Shown: piece after piece, positions 43,401 to 53,221 of the stretch | Numbering within the stretch: position 1 is the first letter of the stretch | Layout of the letters: each line of letters opens with the position of its first letter | Source: Diphasiastrum complanatum | Taxonomy: Eukaryota > Streptophyta > Lycopodiopsida > Lycopodiales > Lycopodiaceae | Reading direction: 5' to 3' | DNA: 61,000 bases | Assembly: GCA_029204225.1 (NCBI GenBank) | Contig: CM055108.1 | Coordinates: forward strand, 16,272,722 to 16,333,721 | Notes under the pieces: generated by a model | Seen by the model: only the letters and a program-made list of their open reading frames with translations | What the model was told of the DNA's origin: nothing | Database searches by the model: none | Program-made: the position numbers and the translations under genes

Positions 43401-46400
43401 AGTGTATATTGTCGTGAATTCAGAGGTTTGAGGAAGCATAGGTTGATATTTTTTCTACTATTGAAAAACTTTATCACTTCTATAATACCAACATAATCAT
43501 TTGAAATCAAACTACAATTTACATGTGCCGCTTCCTTCAGTAAGTATATCCAAATTTTATTAATAAAAGGAAGGCTTTTGAAGTGATTGATTAGCCACTT
43601 AGAAAGGTCAATTAGGGTACTTTACAAGGTGCTGAATTAAACCTCGGTCCTTTAAGAACTTAATGAAATTTCAACGCAGCATTCAGAAAAGAAAGATTTG
43701 GGTAACAATGAAGTTATAAGAAAGACAAAATCTTGATTTTTGTTTAACTCATACTTTAAAGAGACTAGGCACTATAAGTTCATCATGGACTTTGTCATAA
43801 CAGAAGGAGGCAAGGCTAAATTTATAGCAGTTACTTGGTCACTTAGAAAGGTCAATTAGAGTAGTTTTACAAGCTGCCGTGATAATCACAAATTTTTCCT
43901 AAAGATATAATATTAAGTAATCCTATTACCATATTATTGTCTTTTAGAACCTGTAAGCTTTTATAATCCTGCAAAGAACATGGAATCAAGAGACAATTTG
44001 CTTTGATTGATACACCACAGCATAATGGAGCAGCCGAGAGAAAGAACAGGTCTATTGTGGAGAGTGCTCGAAGCATGCTACGAGGTAAGAACCTCAAGAA
44101 TCATTTGTGGCGCGAAGCAGTTAGTACAGCAGTTTACTTACTTAACAGAAGTCCTACAAAAGTTGTTCTATATCGAACTCCATAAGAAGCTTTCACAGGT
44201 ATAAAACCTAAAGTGGATCATCTACGAGTTTTTGGTTGTGTTGCATATGCTCGAATTCCTAAAGATAATCGTCAAAATCAAGTGTTTATTCCTTGGTTAT
44301 GATGAGGAAGAGAAGGCATATCCCCTTTATAATCTTACCGGTAATAAGGTGATTATGAGCAGGGATGTTGTGTTTGAGGAAAGCGAGTCTTCTAACCTAG
44401 AACATCATGAGGAGGATGTGTTTTCTCCTATTATAGATGATGTTCAGGAAGATACAGGTCCATGTGATACAGCTTCTACACAAGTTGTACCAAGGGTGTG
44501 TACACAGGTGGATCTTGGATCTTGGTAAACGTAAGGAAAGGTCAAGAGTATTTGATACTACGCACCTACAAAGAAGTTACTGAGATGGTATTTTGAGACT
44601 ATAAAAGATAGTCAAATGTTGGATGAGGGAGAATCGAGTCAACAAGGAGCTAAGAGATTGACACGGTCAAGTGGACACTATCATGAAGATGGTGAAGAAA
44701 CGCATTATGCGTTTATGGCTTCAGTGTTGGATTCTGAGGATCCTTTATTTTATGAAGATGCTGCAAAGGAACAAGTTTGGAAGACTGCTATGGATGAGGA
44801 GTATAGTTCTATCATGAAAAACGAGACATGGCATCTTGTTGTACTTCCAACAGGTTGTAAGTGGATGTATAGAACCAAGTTCAAGTCTGATGGTTCTATA
44901 GATAATTATGAAGCTGGTTGATCTACCGCGACACCAATGATCAAGTTGCAGATATCTTCAAGACTTGGCTGTTAAAAATTTGAAAAGTTCATGACACTCC
45001 TAGGTGTTATTGATAATCAACTATCCATTAAGGGGGAGTGTTAGGAATTAATGGTTAATTAATTCATTGTAGAGGCCAGCCTGCGTGCTAGAAGGCCTAT
45101 TTCTATTTTTAGTATAGGTACTTCTATTCATAGTATAAGTACCAATTTTACTAGAATAGTATAGAAATCTATTTTAACTAAGATAGCATAGATTTCTATT
45201 GTTAAGACTACATAATTAGCATTCCAATTGCTATTGTAGAAGGATAGCTTTTGCTTTTGATTGTGGGCAGTCTCTATAAGAGCAGATGGGCGCCCACCTC
45301 CATTGTCATCTCAGTTTCCAGTTTATGAAGCATAGCTTCTTGCAGTCCATCTTCTTCCTCTTGATGTTTTGTGTGAGTACTAATAAGATTAGTTTACTCC
45401 GATTTCTGAATTCTATCAGTTTCTCCTCTTGAAATTGCATTCTCTAGAGCATTCTCATGAAATTGGATGTATCTACCTAGTATTAGTCTTTCTATGACAT
45501 GTCTAAGCCCCAAACAACCCATGAAACACATTTTTCAAAAAGAAAAAAACTCAAAAAATTTCCCATTTTAAACCTGAACCTCCCGCTTCAAACGTGTTTC
45601 GAAACGACGTACGAAATGGACCCATAAAACACTGATTCAAACCCATTGCAAAGTGCAAAGTCTGAAGTCAAACCGGTGGTAGGTCTTGATAGCTGCGAAG
45701 AGTTTCAAGAATAGGTTTAGTCTTTCTCTCCAGATCCCTGCGATTCTCCACCATTTGCATCAACACACCATGACTGATTTCTGGCGTGTACCCCAGGCGT
45801 GCCAAAATGGCCTAAAAAATTCAAGATCCCAATTTAAGTTGGTGCACAATCATAAACAACAATCTTTAATCCCATTTGAAAACAACTTGAAAAATTCAAA
45901 TACCTCCTGCACTATAACCACGCTCTGCATCCCATCCATGCCATCCATACAACAATATAAATCTTATTGGCACTCATTTAGAGTCCCATTTTACAAAAAA
46001 TGCGAGTTTAGTTTGACTTATCACCCCAACCACGCATTTTTCCTGAGTTGACAAAATAGTTCATTAGAAGCAAGTTCCCGGTTGGTCTAATCTAGAAATC
46101 ACCTGGACCATCTTGTGGTGCATTCTATTTGGAACTTGTTTACTACAGACGTCAGGAGAAATGCTGTCATGAATTGTTCTCAAAGACTGTCCAAAATAAA
46201 TATTACCTTAAAATTTGCAAGTTGCTGCAGATATTGGCGTTCCTTTGATGCCATTATTTTTATATTGGTTTGCCATTGTACCATACTGGCCTCACGCCCT
46301 GCCATTTCCTCCTCTAGCTGAGTAAGCGTCCTTCACCAAGCAAAAGTCAGCCACCAGTAATGAATGCAGAACTTTTCCATGCAAAGATACTACTATAAGT

Positions 46401-48901
46401 TTCAAAACTGCTGCTAGCCACCTCCAGCCACTTGTGGCAGCATGTAGTTGAGCGGCATTCACTAGAGAGGGGAAAACAATCAGTTTCTGTTGTGCGACAA
46501 TAAAATATAGGCGACCTCCAGCCACTTGTGGCAGCATGTAGCACGGAGAGACTACCAATAACATCTTAGACTACATATACAAGTCACTTTGATGTGATTA
46601 GAAAAATAAATCATTCTGCAGTCAAATATAATGGGGGAGCCAATTTGCTGTACCTCTTCAAATACGTCAATCGTGCAATAGCCTTACGCGTGTTATCTAA
46701 AAGTGCTTTTGATTCTTGGTGTGCCTTATGCCTCCTTTCCTCGATTTCAACTTTTTTCAAGGAAAGATCTGCCATTGCCACCAGAAAACTGGACAGCATC
46801 CCAATAGTTAGTTCTTCAAAAATGAAAGTTTATTTCCTACATCCTAAATTGCTCAATGCTACTAGATTGTAACCAGACTACCAGTCTTGACTCTCAAATT
46901 TCAACACACAAACATGATCCATGCATGTGTCATGAAGACAATAGTAGTATATCAAGCACTGTAAATGGCATTCAAAACCTGTTTTTATAAGAATAGAGGC
47001 TGAGCACCAAAAAAACCAAAAAAAAATAACCCATTTCAAACTGGACGAATCGGCCGATTCAAACCAACCAATTCGATTTGGCTGGAAACTATAGTAGTCA
47101 CAAACAATCACGAATGATGAAACAATAAGCCACCATGACATGCTCAATAGAAAAGGGATGTAACTATGATGCAACTAGATTGATTAAATACTGGATTATA
47201 ACATGGTCTAAAATTCTCCTTGAGAGTCATTAAAACAATTGCAGCTTGACCTCCCCCATGGTATTATTAAGGCTTCCTTCTCTTCTTACTTCCTTAAAGT
47301 CACTCAAATGCAAGCAAAACTCCCCTTCCAACGAGTAGGATTATCTGTATGGGAAATTAAACTTACCCACCCTGCAAAAAGTACGCAGTTATTGAGACTT
47401 GTTTCTATCTCTACAGGCAGCTATAATGAAAGAAGTAATTTACGCTTGCACAAAAGGTCACATGCACAAACAAATATATGCAGGTTGGAAGAATGCACAA
47501 CAGGTTATAAGCATTAGAAAACAAGGGATTACCTCACCTGCTTACTTCAGTATCTTTCAGATCCAATATATGTGCCGCCCTAGCAAGAGTATGCACAGAT
47601 TCAACCCCATTTGGAGTGAAATTGTCGTGTGACAATCCTGCAAACTCTAAAATTTCTCGAATCCTCGCCGCTGTACGCATTTACAACACCAAGAACGGAA
47701 AAAACACCCAATCTATCAGCAATTTCTTCACCCCTTCCACATCTCATTCTAAACAAATAATGCTGACAAGGACACACGTCAGATCAGTGAGCAAATTCCT
47801 CAAGTCTTCTGCATGTAGTTCTAAACAAAAACCTCAATCATGCTGAGAAAGTAAAACATCAAATCTTTTAGCAATTCCTTTACCTTTTCTGCAGATAATT
47901 TGAAACAGAAACCCTAATGATAAGAAGTAAAAACGTCAAGAGAGTCAGCAAATTTCCCACCACTTCTGCATCTAAATATGCCGAGAAGGAAAACATCAAT
48001 TCTATCAGCAATTTCCTCACCTCCTCTGCATCTAATTTCAACAAAAACCCTGATTCCAAGAGAGGAAAGCATTGAAATTCCTCATCTCTTCTGCATGTAA
48101 ATCTATACATAAACCCTGATAACAAGAAGGAAAAATAATAAATCTGCCAGCAATTTCCTCACCTCTCCTGTATCTAAATCTAAACAAAAACCCTAGCTGA
48201 GAAGGAAAAACATCAAATCTCTCAGCAATTTCCCCACCTCTTTTGCATCTAAATCTAAACAAAAGAACCATAATACCGAGAAGGAAAAACATCAAACCTG
48301 TCAGGAGTTTCCTCATTTTTTCTGTATCTAGTTCTAAACTAACACCCTAATGCCAAGCAGGAAAAACATCAAACCTTCCAGCAATATCCTCACCTCGTCT
48401 GCGTCTAGTTCTAAACAAAACGCTTAGAAAAAAAAACAATGGATCTTTCAGGAATTTCTTCACCTCTTCTCCGTATAATCCTAAATAAAAACCCTAATGC
48501 CGAGAAAAAATAGCATCGAATCAGTGAACAATTTGATCACCTCTTCTGCGTCCACTTCTAAGAAAAATCCTAATGAACTACTGTAATTTAAACAATTGTC
48601 GTTGAGATGATGACTACATGCCTTGGCCTCGAAACTCTGTTGCTTTCTGCCGCAAATCAGCAGCTACAATGCCCGCCATCTGAGTTCTGCTCTGCGACAC
48701 CATGGCTAAGTTGTGCAGGTGCGATACGGTGCGCGGTGTGTATTCAAAATCCGGCACCTCTTTGCCTACCGCATCGAACACAGAGTTCAACCACGTCTTC
48801 ACATCCGCAATGTGCGCTGTGTCGAAGGCTACAGTTGCACCACTGCCATCGCTAGAACCTCCACCCGATCCTCCTCCCCCTCCTCCTGATGCGAACGCCA
48901 T
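40440..48901 (-). CDS. AUG1: AUGMIN subunit 1 (HAUS1 homologue), six exons, complete
   Basis: Augmin is an eight-subunit complex that recruits gamma-tubulin to existing microtubules and drives branching nucleation in spindle, phragmoplast and cortical arrays. Exons on the minus strand: 48622-48901, 47538-47670, 46654-46788, 46207-46330, 45674-45811, 40440-40550. They total 921 bp and join without shifts into 306 residues, close to the ~299 of Arabidopsis AUG1 as I recall it. Key strings: VFDAVGKEVPDFEYTPRTVS; AARIREILEFAG; SSFLVAMADLSLKK; TRKAIARLTYLKR; RLGYTPEISH; TLRSYQDLPP joined to DKALAELAIEDKRREYEAAE; C-terminus ALYNPNE. The protein is mostly coiled coil. I chose the Met at 48901 because the Gly/Ser-rich start then leads straight into the conserved domain; an in-frame ATG at 48958 is possible. 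Intron 1 has a GC donor; the other four are GT-AG. Probably functional. Confidence 0.93.
40968..40980 (+). other. Primer-binding-site relic in AUG1 intron 5
   Basis: TGGTATCAGAGCA preceded by LTR-like sequence (…TTTTGCCTAAAAC). The expected CA end of the LTR is not clear. Marks an old LTR element antisense to AUG1. Confidence 0.55.
41630..41905. repeat. Diverged duplication in AUG1 intron 5
   Basis: CTGCTGGCCCATGACTTCTGC at ~41720 recurs as CTGCTGGCCCACAACTTCTGC at ~41829 with the following ~40 bp. Just before it lies a dyad CGGAACGTTCCG within a run of GGAAC/GTTCC and GGGTCGG motifs. Confidence 0.7.
42233..42869. repeat. Tandem duplication carrying CpG-rich GGACGCGTCC islands
   Basis: A unit starting ACTTGTGGTCTAT occurs at 42233 and 42455; each ends in a GC-rich block (42384-42452 and 42630-42869). 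The blocks are built of GTCCG/CGGAC motifs and the dyad GGACGCGTCC, with an A/T homopolymer centre (42736-42783) in the second. The second block ends …GGGGTCCGCCACCCTAG. Open frames across it are compositional artefacts. Confidence 0.85.
43968..45038 (+). pseudogene. Ty1-copia pol with large internal deletion, in AUG1 intron 5
   Basis: The frame starts in the integrase core end (CKEHGIKRQFALIDTPQ, NGAAERKNRSI with the catalytic Glu), continues RVFGCVAYARIPKD, CLFLGYDEEEKAYPLYN, VIMSRDVVFEES, then the RT N-terminus (VWKTAMDEEYSSIMKNETW, GCKWMYRTKFKSDGSIDNYEAG). At about 44918 it jumps to the RNase H C-terminal tail (KFMTLLGVIDNQLSIKG, shifted), so RT palm and RNase H are deleted. A polypurine tract AGGGGGAG lies at 45031-45038. 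Confidence 0.87.
45039..45418 (+). repeat. 3' LTR of the intronic copia element
   Basis: Starts TGTTAGGAATT after the PPT and ends near TTCTATCA (380 bp). TATA-like CTCTATAAGAGC lies near 45273. Start is firm; end is inferred from the CA. Confidence 0.75.
46331..46653 (-). other. AUG1 intron 3
   Basis: Donor AAGAG|GTACAG, acceptor GTGAAG|GAC. It contains a duplicated segment: CACCTCCAGCCACTTGTGGCAGCATGTAG-type sequence at about 46419 and again at about 46514. Confidence 0.85.
47671..48621 (-). other. AUG1 intron 1 with non-canonical GC donor
   Basis: Exon 1 ends CGA GGC CAA G at 48622 and the intron begins GCATGT. The acceptor GCGTACAG precedes 47670 (CG GCG AGG ATT). Joining gives RGQAARIRE, matching the RAQAARIRE I recall for Arabidopsis AUG1. 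The nearest GT (48618-48617) would put exon 2 out of frame. Confidence 0.8.
47697..48575. repeat. Degenerate minisatellite, about 12 units of ~75 bp, inside AUG1 intron 1
   Basis: On the plus strand each unit follows AAAAACATCAAATCT…TCAGCAATTTCCTCACCTC, TTCTGCATCTAAATCTAAAC, AAAAACCCTAATGCCGAGAAGG. Unit lengths vary from about 60 to 80 bp and identity from roughly 60 to 85% by eye. On the sense strand of AUG1 most units contain GAGGTGAGG, a good 5' splice-site match, and TTAGGGTTTT. Confidence 0.9.
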
Positions 48902-49110
48902 CGACTCACCAGACGTGCCACCCGCCTTCACCCTGAGTTTGCCATCTCTCGCCCCCAACCCCGCCTCTCTCTCCCATCACCTCTCTTTTACGCCTACTTT
49001 AACAAAACAAATCAGCCCTAACCCTAATTCCAAGATCCACAAATCAGCCCTAACCCTGACAACAAAACACAAACTTGTCATGTTAAACAAGAACATTAGG
49101 CATTGCCAAT
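48902..49110 (-). promoter_or_regulatory. AUG1 5' UTR/promoter-proximal region with telobox-like motifs
   Basis: Upstream of the AUG1 start. Plus strand carries CCCTAACCCTAATTCC and CCCTAACCCTGACA near 49015-49060, i.e. TTAGGGTTAGGG on the sense strand, resembling the telo-box common in 5' regions of plant cell-cycle and translation genes. No clear TATA box. Exact transcription start unknown. Confidence 0.45.
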
Positions 49111-49760
49111 CTTGAGTAAAGAATGTGAGTGTCCAATATTTGATGCAATTAAATCCTAATATTTTCGAGTTTTAATATAATGGTCAGCGTTTCTTTTTAT
49201 TTTCTCAAGTATCGAGCTCTGATTCAAAGTGTGTGCATGAGTAAAGATATGAAAATAAAAAAAAATGTATGTGAAATGATTTTGTGTGCATATAGATAAT
49301 TTATTAAAGACTTAGAGTGTGGTTGTTGGTGCATCATGTAGGTTGAGAGCTTAGGGATGATGCATGCAAGAATAAAAAGGGGGTCAAAATTTTTTGCTAT
49401 TTATGACTTGCAAATGAAGGTGCATTTAAAGTATTATGAAAGGTGTCATGTAGAGGACATTTAAAAACTTTTGAAAAGCTGAACTGGGCAAAATGTCCTC
49501 TGCCCGACATATTTTATGGCGGAATGGGTACCTTGACTTTTTTTACATGTGCATTATGAAACATAATAAGCAATTTTACTTTGACTAACCACTCTGGACG
49601 TGCCACGTGGCAAATGTACGGACACACAGGGTAGAGAGCACAACACCTCTCTTTTTTTTAAAGTACATATATATTCTGTATTTTAATCTCTTAAAGAATG
49701 GGCATAATAGTCACAAGGTATCGTTATGTGTGGGGATGCATGCAAAAAAAAAAAAAAGAG
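49111..49760. other. Non-coding interval upstream of AUG1
   Basis: AT-rich. No gene or repeat boundary recognised. Confidence 0.3.
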
Positions 49761-50660
49761 ATGCCGCAGCCAGTCTCGCTATTGGAGAAATTTTGGAAAG
49801 CTCTCGGACTCCATTTGTTGACAGCGACAATGATTCAATGTCAACTATGGCTAATGATGACAATAGTGGCTGCAGACCTCAAACGAGAATGATACAAACC
49901 TAGACAGAGTTCCTAAGACACCTTGCTTTCACAAGGATGCAACGAACAAGCATTCTTCCTTGCTATCCACAGAATTAGAGGACCATTTCTCTGCTATGCC
50001 CACTTCAGATGCTAATGTAGATCCACCTAACCCTCACATTGTTATTGCTGCTACAGAAGAGGACAGATTGCAAAAGATTTTATAGAACAAGGAACAACTC
50101 CTATTTCATCAGGGAATAAAGAACACTGGAAATGAAACATTAAATTTTTCTGCGGACGTTCAGGCCACAGACACACACTTCTTGCATACTAATTTCACTG
50201 TTGTGGAGAATAAGATACTTCAAAAGAGAATGCCACTGATGCGGGGCAGAACGCTCCTCAGAATGTTTGTAAGGACAACGAACAACATATGTGCTTCAAC
50301 GATAGCGCTACTGTCCACACGCTCTGTGAACTCAAACATGTGTTTCTCACCCTGATGTTTTCGAATAAACAGAGAAGCCCTCTTACGTACTGAAAGACAG
50401 TGTTTTGGAAAACGACATCCTAGAGACAGATTCAAGAGAGACCTCCACCCAGATTGTAGCAACAGAGATTTTACAACATAGAACAGTGTCTAATCAAAAT
50501 TTCAGAGGGATGCAAAGCAAGCGAACCAAAACATCTACCCATGATACCATGGATGAGGCCTCTGACAGAGGGGACTCTCCTAGAAGAACTGGAGTCTTCC
50601 TTCGTTCAACAAGAAAAAGGAACACTCAAAAGCGAACCCAGAAGACGCAGAAATTTTAAA
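49761..50660 (+). pseudogene. Decayed coding sequence of unknown origin
   Basis: Plus-strand frames in relay have protein-like composition: ASLAIGEILESSRTPFVDSD and SMSTMANDDNSGC (49770-49880), RVPKTPCFHKDATNKHSS and IVIAATEEDRLQKIL (~49900-50080), ADVQATDTHFLHTNF, and near the end KRTKTSTHDTMDEASDRG with a basic tail (50480-50657). No introns or known domains are evident. It could be a decayed processed copy of a nuclear protein's cDNA. Confidence 0.3.
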
Positions 50661-51103
50661 TCTAATACCTGAGACCACAATCACAGCCAAAGATATACCA
50701 GACAACAGGCCTCCATCATTTTTGATGTCCACATTAAGCTGTGATTGTTGGATTTACTCCTTCTACTCTCCTAAATCCCAATTTTAATCTGCCTTCATTC
50801 ATGCTGCATATTTATTAACGTTGTCACGCAGTCTGCATATTTACACGCATATTTACACACAAATTCGCACAGACAAAGAAAAGGCAAATGAATCGCGACA
50901 CTGTGTTCTTACACAGGTTATGGTGACAGGCGAAAAGGGGACACTACCTTACTGAATGCCAAAAGTGCCCTAAAAGCTAAGGCACCATGTAAATCTTATC
51001 CTAAGGCCATTCGTAAGAGTGACGCACTTTTGCATCATCACCAACATTCACTTCAGTACTAACTGACGTCGCACCCTTTTCACGCTCACCCTATGTAGCT
51101 ACG
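50661..51103. repeat. Sequence related in reverse to the 28-kb subterminal repeats
   Basis: The minus strand of about 50885-51075 contains CCTTTTCGCCTGTCACCATA, ACCTGTGTAAGAACACAGTG and TCGCGATT, resembling the 28140-28200 unit TTTTTCGCCTGTGTAGAAAC, CCGTGTAAAACTATAGTG, TCGC. The rest has no gene. Confidence 0.5.
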
Positions 51104-53220
51104 CTAACAGATTGGAGTGAGCCTCTTAGGCTCGGATCTCTCCCTCATAGATCTTCTAGGAGTAAAAATCCAAGGACTTCCATCTTCAAATCTCGACTCC
51201 TCCATATGTTGATTGTCTTCAATAACAAAAGGTGCTCCAAGATTGGACTTTTCTTCTTCATGAAAAACTACATCTCTACTATCAATTACTTTAGAAGTAG
51301 AGAGCATGTAGATTCGATGGGCTTTCTTGTTGGATGAATATCCAACCATTACTCATTTGCTTGCACAAGGATCATCATTCTTTCTCGTTTCCAAGGGAAT
51401 ATGGACAAAGCATATGCATAATACTCTAAGGTGATCAACCTTAGGTTTCTTCAAATAAAGTGTTTCATATGGTGACTTTCTTCCAAGTTCAACATGAGGG
51501 AGTCGATTGCAAAGATAGTTTGAACAATTGATGGCCTCACCCCAAAAGTCTTTTGGCAAGGATGCCTCAATTCTAATGGTTTTGGCACATTCACACAAGG
51601 TTCTATTCTTTCTTTCAGCCACCCCATTTTGAGATGATCTATATGCACAAGAAAACTCCCTTTTAATGCCTTCAAGCTCACAATAATCATGAAGTTTATT
51701 GGAAGTGTACTCACCACCTCCATCACTTCTAAGAATCTTGATTTTGTATGAAATTGCTTTTCAACTAGAGCTTTGAACTTTAGGAAATAGTCAAACACCA
51801 TAGACTTTGAAGCTAGAAGATATAACCAAGTAAATCTTGTGAAATCGTATGAGCTCTAATGGATGTGTAGTCTTGATGGATGACTTTGAAAAAGGCTTCT
51901 TATGAGACTTAGATATGGCACAAGCCTCACATGGCTTGAAATTTTTGGAGATAAGATTAGGCAAGCCAATAGCTTTGGCTTTCTTGACCATGGACACCAT
52001 AGAACTATAGTTAGGATGTCCCAACCTTCTACGCCAAAGTTCCTCCAAAGAAATATGAGAAGCAAAAGCACCATCACAAGAGTTAGCATACTCTTTGGGA
52101 TCAAGCTTGTAGATTCCACCATATCTAGACCCAAATGCAAGGATCTCATCATGCTTCTTGATTGTACATGTATCAACATTGAAATTCACATCTAGTCCAC
52201 TATCAAACAATTGCCCAACACTAATAAGATTTTTTGTTAACTTAGGAACAAAAAGTACTTTAGACAGAGAAAGAACTTTTGATGATGAAAGCTTTAAAGG
52301 AATGGTCCTTATGCCTTCAATAGCACACTCATAATCATTTGTTGTGTAGATGGACTTCTTGGCTCCTTCATAAGGTGACGTGGATGAAAAAGAATGCTTG
52401 GAGCTACACATATGTGAAGAAGCTCCACTGTCGATATACCACGAACCATCCTTCTTGAAAGGTGATGAAGAAAAACTCGAGACCATAAGAGATCCCTCTC
52501 CATCACTTGCATGAGCATCTTCCTTCTCTTCATTAGAAATGTTGGCTTGCTTGAATTGACTCTTCTTCTTGAAGCAATTGGTGGCATAATGCCCCTTCTT
52601 GCCACAAAAGAAACACTTGATGTTTTTCTTCTTCTTCTTGGATGTGGAAGCTTGAGAGGACTCATCCTCTTCTCCTTTCTCCTTGGAAATAAGATTGTTC
52701 TTGCTTGAAGAGGATTGATGTTGATTCTTACTTCTTGTCTTGTGCTTGTCTTTGGTAAAGAGAGCTTTACCATCAATGTTGAGAGACAGTCTCTCCATTT
52801 TCAAGAGTTTATACTCTTGTCTTGATTCTTAAAAAATGAGCACACTTTGGAGTGCTTCCAAACTTGGTAGCTCCTCCTTAATGGCATAACTCTGAACAAA
52901 CTTGTCATATTCCTCCTTTAACCCATTAAGTATGACTTGAACAAGTTCATTTTGGTTGATGGAATCTCTTATGCATGACAATTCTCTATGGAGGTCTTTA
53001 ACTCTCATTACATAAGCTGAAACACATTCATCACTTCTCTGTACACTTTGAAAAATTTGGTTTCTTAGTGTTAGAAGTCTAGAAGTATTATTTGCCTCAT
53101 AGATGGACTTGAGAGTATCCCAAGCATCTTTGGCATTAGTACAAGCACCAATTTCTCTTAAGATATCATTTGAGACATTCATCTTAATATAATGAGGCAA
53201 GATCCTAGCACTTGGAAAGA
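51104..53220 (-). pseudogene. Ty1-copia gag-pol, 5' truncated and frameshifted
   Basis: Domains from 5' to 3': gag (52829-53200, LPHYIKMNVSNDILREIGAC, DLHRELSCI); after a stop, 51791-52804 with CCHC knuckle CFFCGKKGHYATNC, protease WYIDSGASSHM and pre-integrase RRRLGHPNYSS, CEACAISKSHKKPF; integrase core in shifted frames (51451-51801) and its end AERKNRTLCECAKTI (51353-51622); then MVGYSSNKKAHRIYML (51104-51349). RT and RNase H are missing at the left. The start of gag is lost at about 53222, where a plus-strand copia element begins. It is a relative of the intact element at 56320-60288. Confidence 0.92.
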
Positions 53221-53221
53221 G

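Larger units (their letters stand above)
40551..45673 (-). other. AUG1 intron 5, 5.1 kb, transposon-filled
   Basis: Donor CCACCG|GTTTGA at 45673 and acceptor GATGCAG|GAC before 40550 join Pro-Pro to Asp-Lys in phase 0. It contains an LTR/PBS relic (40968), duplicated and CpG-rich repeats (41630-42870), and a deleted copia element with its 3' LTR (43968-45418), the latter antisense to AUG1. Confidence 0.9.

Noticed and set aside
48038-48316. 92-codon frame with ~25-residue internal repeats, possible repeat protein
   Set aside because: It is a translation of the intronic minisatellite; frames shift with unit length and it lies inside AUG1 intron 1.
49010-49065. Telomere remnant (CCCTAA repeats)
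   Set aside because: Only two or three imperfect units just upstream of AUG1; a telo-box regulatory motif is the simpler reading.
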